Source of the DNA: Owenia fusiformis
Lineage: Eukaryota > Annelida > Polychaeta > Sabellida > Oweniidae
DNA: 15,994 nucleotides
Assembly: GCA_903813345.2 (NCBI GenBank)
Contig: CAIIXF020000003.1
Location: 34,895,000 to 34,910,993 of the forward strand
Direction of reading: 5' to 3'
This document shows, piece by piece, positions 8,778 through 15,994 of the stretch. A program made the position numbers and the translations under genes. A model generated the notes under the pieces. The model did no database searches, was not told where the DNA came from, and saw only the letters and a program-made list of their open reading frames with translations. Each line of letters opens with the position of its first letter. The first letter of the stretch is position 1.

Positions 8778-9603
8778 CATGCTAGTGTGCTTTATTCATG
8801 TATTTTCATGTGTTGACAGTAGTGTATTGTAATTGTACTGTACTGTGTTTGATTATTTCATGTTAGTGTGCTTTATACATGTATTTTCATGTGTTGACAG
8901 TAGTGTATTGTAATTGTACTGTACTGTGTTTGATTATTTCATGTTAGTGTGCTTTATACATGTATTTTCATGTGTTGACAGTAGTGTATTGTAATTGTAC
9001 TGTACTGTGTTTGATTATTTCATGTTAGTGTGCTTTATACATGTATTTTCATGTGTTGACAGTAGTGTATTGTAATTGTACTGTACTGTGTTTGATTATT
9101 TCATGTTAGTGTGCTTTATACATGTATTTTCATGTGTTGACAGTAGTGTATTGTAATTGTGCTGTACTGTGTTTGATTATTTCATGTTAGTGTGCTTTAT
9201 ACATGTATTTTCATGTGTTGACAGTAGTGTATTGTAATTGTGCTGTACTGTGTTTGATTATTTCATGTTAGTGTGCTTTATACATGTATTTTCATGTGTT
9301 GACAGTAGTGTATTGTAATTGTGCTGTACTGTGTTTGATTATTTCATGTTAGTGTGCTTTATACATGTATTTTCATGTGTTGACAGTAGTGTATTGTAAT
9401 TGTGCTGTACTGTGTTTGATTATTTCATGTTAGTGTGCTTTATACATGTATTTTCATGTGTTGACAGTAGTGTATTGTAATTGTGCTGTACTGTGTTTGA
9501 TTATTTCATGTTAGTGTGCTTTATACATGTATTTTCATGTGTTGACAGTAGTGTATTGTAATTGTGCTGTACTGTGTTTGATTATTTCGTGTTAGTGTGC
9601 TTA
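8778..9603. repeat. 81-bp minisatellite, ten near-identical copies
   Basis: The word GTTGACAG recurs at 8812 and then every 81 bp to 9541, ten copies in all, with partial sequence at each end. The first unit is the most diverged (gctagtg, ttattcatg). The first four copies read gtaCTGTACTGTG where the later six read gtgCTGTACTGTG, and the last edge has TTTCGTG for TTTCATG. Each unit contains the inverted pair ACATG-TATTTT-CATGT. Although 81 is divisible by three, all frames contain stops. The near identity of the units points to recent expansion. Confidence 0.97.
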
Positions 9604-9819
9604 TGTATTGGAGTTCCAACACTTTATTCCTCCCTAATCCCCTGAAGAGACAATTATTCTGGAACTTGTTTTATTCTCAGTTATCTGTTTGTAGATTTAC
9701 TGTTCTTCTATATTCATGCAGTTTATTATTGTGTAATGTTAATATGAGGAATGTCTTCAGCATTTAATAGCAAATTCTTATTAATATTGCATGTGGGTAT
9801 TTGACAAATCCAGTACTAA

Positions 9820-9825
9820 AATAAA
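9820..9825 (+). promoter_or_regulatory. Candidate poly(A) signal AATAAA downstream of exon A
   Basis: AATAAA is followed at once by GTGTGTGAG and then a T-rich run near 9870. It is the first canonical signal after exon A's stop. If used, the exon A 3' UTR would be about 1.45 kb and would include the whole 81-bp minisatellite. Confidence 0.4.
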
Positions 9826-9921
9826 GTGTGTGAGAAAGAATTAATTTTGCATGACTAGCACAAGCATGTTGTTTTTCACTCTACTTATGTACTCATATTA
9901 TGATAGTAATGCTGTATTATT

Positions 9922-10019
9922 AGGAGGCCCCATCGGGGGGCCTCCTATCAATTTTGTAGATATTATTATTAGGAGGCCCCATCGGGGGGCCTCCTATCAA
10001 TTTTGTAGATATTATTCTT
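9922..10019. repeat. Duplicated 49-bp element end with perfect 10-bp hairpin
   Basis: AGGAGGCCCC-ATCGG-GGGGCCTCCT (9922-9946) forms a perfect 10-bp stem with a 5-nt loop and is followed by 'tatcaattttgtagatattatt'. The whole 49-bp unit is repeated from 9971 (second hairpin 9971-9995). The GGAGGCCCC arm is inverted relative to GGGGCCTCC at 11374-11382, near the element's other end. Confidence 0.9.
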
Positions 10020-11406
10020 TATTATTCTTTATTATTATTATTTATTCTTCCTCCCTCTTTTTCTCCTACTTCCAACTACCTTTCAACTAGGTACTACATA
10101 GTCCTACTAGGGACCTGGGCTGAACTTGGCGGGAAAGGAATTTTTATCTAGGTCAAGGTCAAAGGTCAAAATCTAGGTCAAATCTAAGTTTTTTTCAAGT
10201 TTCTCAAATCCTGACACTACACTTAAATATTTTTGGCTGAATTTTTGCACACAGATAGATATTAGTATTCTATTAGTCTTAGCCTTTTGCCGTCTAGAGA
10301 AATTTTGCCTAGATTTTGAGATATTGAAGGTCAAAAAAAGGTCAAAAAAGGTCTTTTTTCAACTTGCTTCAAATTGACCAATTTTTTTTTTAAAACTCAT
10401 CTACAAGTTCTCAGGATTCCAAATCTGACCTTACTTTTGACCTTTGACCTTTGGTTGACCTTCAGTGACCTCCGAAAGGTAAAAAAGTTGATTTTTCAAA
10501 TCAATTTTCTGGATTCAAATTTAGGTATATTTATTCACAAAAGATCTTCTGAGGTCTAAAAAAGTAAAATTTGCAAGGTCAAAGGTCAAGGTCATCAAAC
10601 GAAATCACAAACTGTGTTTTCTAAGTTTCTCAAAATTGGAGACTACAAATCAATTTTTTTTACTGAAAGTCAGAATATATATTCCTCTAAAGGTTCTACA
10701 CATATTAGCAATTGACTATTTATTAAAATTTTGCTCCAGTTTTGAGATATTAGAACTCAAAAACTGAAAAAAGGTCAAATTTAAAATTTTTCAAGGTCAA
10801 ATTTCAACTTGCTCTAAATTGACCAAACTTTTTTTTAAAAAGCATCTACAAGATCTCAGGAACTCAAATCTGACCTTAGTTTTGAACTATGACCTTTAGT
10901 TGACCTTCAGTGACCTTCGAAAGGTCAAAAAAGTTAATTTTTCAAATTGATTTTCTGGATTCAAATTTAGGTTTCTTCAATCAGAAAAGATATACTGAGG
11001 TCTAAAAAAGTAAAACCTGTAAGGTCAAAGGTCAAGGTCATCAAACAAGATCACAAACTGTGTTTTCTAAGTTTCTCAAAGTTTGTGACTACAAATCAAT
11101 ATTTTTGAATTAAAGTCAGGATATATATTCCTCTAAAGGTTTTACACATAATAACAATTGATTATCTATTAAAATTCTGCACCAGTTTTGAGATATTGGA
11201 CCTCAAAAACTGAAAAAGGTCTAATGTTGAAATTTTTCAAGGTCAAATTTCACATTGCTTCAAATTGACCAAACTTTTTTTTTAAATCATCTACAAGATG
11301 CCTGGAGTTCATATATGTCCTTGTATTTAAGATTTGACCTTTGGCTGACCTTTAAATGTTCAAAAAAGCCTACGGGGCCTCCGTAAGATTGCTTGCAATC
11401 TTCTAG
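9922..11406 (+). mobile_element. Helitron-like non-autonomous element, copy 1
   Basis: Its left side is the duplicated GC-rich hairpin unit followed by an ATT-repeat and CTTCCTCCCTCTTTTTCTCC leader. The core has three tandem units of about 427-446 bp, marked by TTTGAGATATT at 10314, 10740 and 11186, the third being short. The right end is a perfect stem, AAGATTGC-TT's partner GCAATCTT (11385-11402), directly followed by CTAG (11403-11406) and T. A 3' hairpin before CTAG, an insertion next to T, short subterminal inverted GGAGGCCCC/GGGGCCTCC and an internal tandem core recall Helitron-derived elements (HINE-type) of bivalves. No Rep/helicase gene is present. It is certainly a repeat; the class is a reasoned guess. 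Confidence 0.7.
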
Positions 11407-12428
11407 TTATTATTATTATTATTATTATTTATTCTTCCTCCCTCTTTTTCTCCTACTTCCAACTACCTTTCAACTAGGTACTACATAGTACTACTAGGGA
11501 CCTGGGCTGAACTTGGCGGGAAAGGAATTTTTATCTAGGTCAAGGTCAAAGGTCAAAATCTAGGTCAAATCTAAGTTTTTTTCAAGTTTCTCAAATCCTG
11601 ACACTACACTTCAATATTTTTGGCTGAATTTTTGCACACAGATAGATATTAGTCTTCTATTAGTCTTAGCCTTTTGCCGTCTAGAGAAATTTTGCTTAGA
11701 TTTTGAGATATTGAAGGTCAAAAAATGGTCAAAAAAGGTCTTTTTTCAACTTGCTTCAAATTGACCAAATTTTTTTTTAATACTCATCTACAAGTTCTCA
11801 GGATTCCAAATCTGACCTTACTTTTGACCTTCGACCTTTGGTTGACCTTCAGTGACCTCCGAAAGGTCAAAAAGTTGATTTTTCAAATCGATTTTCTGGA
11901 TTCAAATTTAGGTATATTTATTCACAAAAGACCTTCTGAGGTCTAAAAAAGTAAAATTTGCAAGGTCAAAGGTCAAGGTCATCAAACGAAATCACAAACT
12001 GTGTTTTCTAAGTTTCTCAAAATTGGAGACTACAAATCAATTTTTTTTACTGAAAGTCAGAATATATATTCCTCTAAAGGTTCTACACATATTAGCAATT
12101 GACTATTTATTAAAATTTTGCTCCAGTTTTGAGATATTAGAACTCAAAAACTAAAAAAAGGTCAAATTTCGAAATTTTTCATAGTCAAATTTCAACTTGC
12201 TCTAAATTGACCGAACTTTTTTTTAAAAAGCATCTACAAGATCTCAGGAACTCAAATCTGACCTTATTTTTGACCTCCGACCTTTGGTTGACCTTTGGTG
12301 ACCTTCGAAAGGTAAAAAAAGTTGTTTTTTCAAACTGATTTTCTGGATTCAAATTTAGGTATATTTGATCACAAAGGACCCACTGAGGTCTAAAAAAGTA
12401 AAATTTGCAAGGTCAAAGGTCAAGGTCA
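10150..12428. promoter_or_regulatory. Multiple AGGTCA nuclear-receptor-type motifs inside the element
   Basis: The pattern AGGTCA-A-AGGTCA (direct repeat with 1-nt spacing), adjoining a further AGGTCA, occurs at 10150-10168, 10576-10594, 11022-11040, 11537-11555, 11963-11981 and 12410-12428. A degenerate copy lies near 12852. TGACCTTTGACCT, the same arrangement on the other strand, occurs at 10439-10451 and near 12715. Such repeats are canonical sites for RXR/HNF4/COUP-type receptors, and TCAAGGTCA is the extended half-site of ERR/NR5A receptors. Whether any is bound is unknown. Confidence 0.55.
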
Positions 12429-13187
12429 TCAAACTAAATCACAAACTGTGTTTTCTAAGTTTCTCAAAATTGGAGACTCCAAATCAATATTTTTTCATGA
12501 AAGTCAGGATATATATTCCTCCTTAGGTTCTTCACATATTAGCAATTGACTATTTATTAAAATTGTGTACCAGTTTTGAGATATTGGAACTCAAAAACTA
12601 AAAAATGTCAAATTTCGAAACTTTTCAAGACTAAATTTCAACTTGCTTCAAATTGACCAATTTTTTTTAAAACTCATCTACAAGTTCTCAGGATTCCAAA
12701 TCTAACCTTACTTTTGACCTTTGACCTTTGGTTGACCTTCAGTGACCTCCGAAAGGTCAAAAAAGTTAATTTTTCAAATCGATTTTCTGGATTCAAATTT
12801 AGGTATATTTATTCACAAATGACCTTCTGAGGTCTAAAAAATAAAATTTGCAAGGTCAACGGTCAAGGTCATCAAACGAAATCACAAACTGTGTTTTCTA
12901 AGTTTCTCAAAATTGGAGACTACAAATCAATATTTTTAAATGAAAGTCAGAATATATATTCCTCTACTAAAGGTTCTACACATATTAGCAATTGATTATC
13001 TATTAAAATTTGGCTCCAGTTTTGAGATATTATAGCTAAAAAACTGAAAAAAGGTCAAATTTCAGAATTTTTCAAGGTCAAATTTCAACTTGCATTAATT
13101 CTACCAAACCTTTTTTAAAAACCTTTAGTTGACCTTCTAATTGGTAATGCCTACAGGGCCTCCGTAAGATTGCTTGCAATCTTCTAG
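11407..13187 (+). mobile_element. Helitron-like non-autonomous element, copy 2, head-to-tail with copy 1
   Basis: It begins immediately after copy 1's CTAG with the same ATT-repeat and CTTCCTCCC leader, but lacks the 5' GC-rich hairpin unit. The leader and first core units are almost identical to copy 1. The core has four units (TTTGAGATATT at 11701, 12128, 12571 and 13019; the last truncated), one more than copy 1. It ends in the same hairpin (13166-13183) and CTAG (13184-13187). GGGGCCTCC has become AGGGCCTCC here. The recurring open frames inside are by-products of the repeat. Confidence 0.7.
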
Positions 13188-13506
13188 TTATCAAACAAGC
13201 TTTGGGGGATATCAAGAACAGCTCTGTCCAAGGTGGCTGCTATTTAACAAAACTTGGTTTGTTCTGTGGGATCTGTTACTCTGTGGGTTTTTTGTTGTTT
13301 TCTAGATGTTTTTTAGAAAATGTGCATAACATAGAAAAAGTGTTGCATTTTAGCTCATCTCTATCCCTTTAACTTCCTTTAACTGCTGCATGTATAAAAA
13401 GTTTAGTTTTTGATATTTGCAGAGAATGCATGCAACAGAAATTATGATCATTATTTATGGGTAGCAGAAAATCAAATTGACAGTTATTATCATAATGATT
13501 GTTTGT
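13188..13506 (+). other. Intron between Helitron-like copy 2 and the MITE
   Basis: Non-coding; no exon or repeat was recognised. It resumes unique intron sequence after the element's terminal CTAG. Confidence 0.5.
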
Positions 13507-13700
13507 CGAGGGGTGATCAATAAGTAATGGATGCTTTTTTACACGGATGCTTTTTATTGACTAATCTCTTTGATTTTTTTCACCAGTGATACATCATTCA
13601 ATTATCTATCAACTCTGGAGATTTGAAGACAAGATATGTAATGCGTCCATAAAAAGCATCGGTGTAAAAAGCGTCCATTACTTATTGATCGGGGTGATCG
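13507..13700. mobile_element. Short MITE-like element with ~45-bp inverted repeats
   Basis: GATCAATAAGTAATGGATGC and TTTTTTACACGGATGCTTTTTAT (from 13515) reappear in reverse complement at about 13642-13690 (GCATCGGTGTAAAAAGCG, then TCCATTACTTATTGATC). The element is about 190 bp with no coding capacity. The outermost ends do not mirror each other: GGGGTGATC is found in the same orientation at 13510-13518 and 13691-13699. It lies about 125 bp upstream of the exon B acceptor. The GGGGTGATCAATAAG-type end resembles mariner-derived MITEs. Confidence 0.78.
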
Positions 13701-13825
13701 TATCATTTATTGTTATAATACATTAGATTTGGAAAAAACACTTTCCATTTCAGCTAGAAGAGATGTTATTATACATAGTTTAGAAGTGTTGTTTTATTTT
13801 ATATCTTTGTTGTATTCTATTCCAG

Positions 13826-14078
13826 CATAATGGGGCTGTACATTTCTGTTGTAATAGTCATAGGGAATTTTGTGCGCATTTTTATAACTGGAACTTCATA
13901 TCATATTATATTTGAGGAACTTCCAAATGTGGACAATATACATTCTCTGCTGTTGAATATTTACATGGTGCGGGAAAATAAGGATTTTGAGCTGGAAGAA
14001 GATCTTTTTGCCAAATTGATATTTGCATACAGATCACCAGAGACATTAATTAGATGGACTAAACACAAACAAAAATAG
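13826..14078 (+). CDS. PIEZO terminal exon B (inner pore helix and C-terminal domain)
   Basis: It follows a strong pyrimidine tract ending TATTCCAG; its first base (C) completes the Gly codon, giving SSYG|IMGLY. It encodes 83 residues and a TAG stop. The ATG at 13830 is internal to the exon and not a start. The inner helix is residues 1-27 (GLYISVVIVIGNFVR). The C-terminal domain has IFEELPNVD, NIYMVRE, LEEDLFAKLIF, YRSPET and WTKHKQK. Relative to mouse Piezo1, the acidic pair is kept, the preceding constriction Met (mouse M2493) is Ile, the gate positions are Ile-Val, and mouse K2479 is Asn. It is 69% identical to C. The frame is intact with conserved family positions kept, so it looks functional and not like a decaying copy. 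Confidence 0.93.
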
Positions 14079-14365
14079 TATCTTGGAAATATTCATACTC
14101 CTCTGTGATGTTTTCAATTTTTAGCAACAAAAATGAAATAATAGTGTGATATTGTGTACCTGAAATTAAAACATGTTAAAACCTTTATTGTATGATATTT
14201 TGATACCTACAAAAAAAGTAATTTAACAGGTTTATGTTTGTAGCTTTAGCAAAATATTTACATATAGCTCATCAAATGAGTTAATTTACAACAATAGTGC
14301 CAATCAGGAGGAATGACATATATAGGTTTTCTTCTTTGTAAATGTAAAGTTTGCAACAAAATAAA
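14079..14365 (+). other. Putative 3' UTR and poly(A) signal for terminal exon B
   Basis: Non-coding AT-rich sequence after the exon B stop. ATTAAA occurs at 14165-14170, and a canonical AATAAA at 14360-14365 is followed by GGTGGATTTTTTG, a plausible G/T-rich downstream element. This would give a UTR of about 0.3 kb. Confidence 0.5.
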
Positions 14366-14961
14366 TGACAGGTGGATTTTTTGTCACCATATCCAAACCA
14401 TGGTGGTTTGAAAGCCCATTGTCTACATCCGTACAGCCATATCACTTAAAATTTCTATATTTTACATTTTGTATACTCTCATCCCCAACCTCTTGAAAAT
14501 TCTCTTATTTTTAACATGAGAAATCTTCACTTCAGAAAATCCATTAGTCATTATTTATGTTCCAAACTGTAATTCCATGCATTTAAAAATATGTATTTAT
14601 TGGTTTCAAGTGTAAAAATATATATATATATTCTGTATATTTTGTATTTATGCTTCAAAGATTTATGATTAATACTCAAAAAGAGTGTATATGTCAGAAG
14701 GATGAGTCATGCAGTAGTATGGTATATGTACTTGGCCACTCAAAATGTTAAGGAAAAGCTCATGCCATTAGGAAAGAAACCCAAAATGATTCACATAATG
14801 AAAATGTAAACTAGAATGTCAGCAAGTATATAGCTATTTTGAACATTAGCTTCTTCCACATTACAAAGAATATACTAAAAATGATAATCTCAGAATTTAA
14901 CTTGATCTAAAATCATGTAATGGGAATTCAACTATGCCATGTTTACATATTTCTTTTGCAG
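14366..14961 (+). other. Intergenic/intron stretch between exons B and C
   Basis: Non-coding, ending in a TTTCTTTTGCAG acceptor (14950-14961). There is a short (TA)n run near 14617-14630. No transposon, RNA gene or decayed exon copy was recognised. Confidence 0.55.
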
Positions 14962-15214
14962 AATTGTAGGTCTGTACATCTCAGTTGTAGTCGTCATTGG
15001 ACGATTTGTTCGATTATTCGTAACTGGAAAATCTTACGCCATCATGTTTGAAGAGCTCCCAAATGTAGAACGTGTCTATACATTACTCAACAACATTTAT
15101 ATGGTGAGAGAATCACTAGAATTCTTATTAGAGGAGGAACTATTTGCAAAACTAATATTCTTATTCAGATCACCACAGACTATGATAAAATGGACAAAGT
15201 ATAAACAAAGTTAG
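14962..15214 (+). CDS. PIEZO terminal exon C (inner pore helix and C-terminal domain)
   Basis: It follows TTTCTTTTGCAG; its first base (A) completes the Gly codon, giving SSYG|IVGLY. It encodes 83 residues and a TAG stop. The inner helix is GLYISVVVVIGRFVR (residues 3-17), and the C-terminal domain has IMFEELPNVE, NIYMVRE, LEEELFAKLIF, FRSPQT and MIKWTKYKQS. MFEELP is in the canonical form, but the later SPE motif reads SPQ, so the constriction Glu (mouse E2537) is Gln. The gate positions are Val-Val. It is 69% identical to B and 54% to A over 83 ungapped positions. It looks intact and is the last copy in the window. Confidence 0.94.
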
Positions 15215-15237
15215 TAGTCATGATTTAAGATCGTCTG

Positions 15238-15243
15238 AATAAA
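15238..15243 (+). promoter_or_regulatory. Candidate poly(A) signal AATAAA for terminal exon C
   Basis: It lies only 24 bp after the exon C stop and would give a very short 3' UTR. A further downstream site cannot be excluded. Confidence 0.5.
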
Positions 15244-15994
15244 ATCATAATTTTAGGGGAATCTTCCATAAGACTGTAACACACATGGTTCGGTGATATG
15301 TTAAAAAGTAACATAGATTTAAGGTCCCTGAGTATTTATACAGTGTACACATATATATTCAGTGTATTAAAAACCTTGAAGAATTCTAAAATGTGCATGT
15401 TGAAGTGAAGAATTGGGACCATTGCTAAAAAATTATGTAATCACAACATTAGGACACTAACAGTTGAGTCGTAATTCGGCATGTATTTATTGGCCTTTAT
15501 TCTCTTTGCATTCCAGTTGAGCTACTCAGAGCTGACTTCTGTCAGTTCAGTAGAGTAAACGGCAGACAATTATATCACGGACTTGAGTCAATGCTTCTTT
15601 CGAAACTTACTTCCATATAATTATACCAGGATTGGAAACAGGAATTTAAAAAGATAAAGTTGCCTTTTTATTTCCTGATTCATCTTAGTGACTTGAACTT
15701 GCAAAGCTGTATTTACCAGATTCTTATTATATCCCATCACTTGAAATTATAAGTGTATGATCTATTAGCCAACTGTTTTTTGTCAACTGGTAAGATTCAG
15801 TCAGAGTTTTGGAAATGGATGGCGCAATCAGAACTATGTACATCAGTCTATATCATGATGTCCAATCAAATAACAGGATATGAACACGTGATCAATCACA
15901 AGCACATGTTTTTTAAGAGTTAACCAATGATACCTGTTTCTGAAGAGTTGGTCACATGACCCTCTGGGCCAGCTGCCTGTTTTCAATCCTGGTA
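15244..15994. other. Presumed downstream flank of the PIEZO gene
   Basis: I found no further terminal exon and no other gene. The last 140 bp contain CCAAT at 15862-15866 and 15924-15928, CACGTG at 15885-15890 and GTCACATGAC at 15951-15960. This could be chance or the promoter region of a gene beyond the window. Confidence 0.5.

Noticed and set aside
8778-9603. The 81-bp array as a 27-residue protein repeat
   Set aside because: Every frame I read on both strands contains a stop in each unit.
10374-11946. Two similar open frames (10374-10559 and 11725-11946) as a conserved small protein
   Set aside because: They lie at the same place in two copies of a repeat, are low-complexity, and resemble each other only because the DNA is duplicated.

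Overview
The window is AT-rich animal genomic DNA. It holds the 3' end of one intron-containing gene on the + strand, with repeats filling the introns. The gene is recognisable as PIEZO, the mechanically gated cation channel. The dispersed repeats fit a mollusc, possibly a bivalve: runs of GTCCGTCC, a 130-bp 'tattggagcgattttgttcat' array, and a hairpin-ended element rich in ATT triplets and AGGTCA. The organism cannot be fixed from this sequence alone.

Layout. Positions 1-2086 are intron, with a dispersed repeat (about 110-850) and a minisatellite (1093-1990). The penultimate exon (2087-2297) encodes the end of the extracellular cap and ends on a clean GTAAGT donor, with two bases of a Gly codon left over. 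A 5.8 kb intron follows. It contains a 1,014-bp long-inverted-repeat transposon (3342-4355), a decayed mariner/IS630-like relic (about 5019-5470), a 130-bp tandem array (6500-7500) and a duplicated CU-rich tract (7935-8058).

Three full versions of the last PIEZO exon then follow: A (8123-8390), B (13826-14078) and C (14962-15214). Each starts after an AG with the one base needed to complete the split Gly codon. Each encodes the same module, the pore-lining inner helix plus the intracellular C-terminal domain, and each ends in its own stop with nearby poly(A)-signal candidates. The cap exon is not repeated between them, so they look like alternative terminal exons of one gene and not separate genes. 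B and C are about 69% identical; A is 52-54% identical to either. The three differ at positions known from mouse Piezo1 to form the gate and the intracellular constrictions. The most marked change is in A, where the acidic pair of the MFEELP motif is replaced by Lys-Gln.

A and B are separated by an 81-bp minisatellite (8778-9603) and a tandemly duplicated, Helitron-like element (9922-13187) packed with nuclear-receptor half-sites. A 0.2 kb inverted-repeat element (about 13507-13700) lies just upstream of B. After C (15215-15994) no further exon was recognised.

How the parts would work together (inference): one shared N-terminal and cap region is joined to one of three pore modules by choice of terminal exon. 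This would produce PIEZO channels with the same force-sensing blades but different permeation properties.
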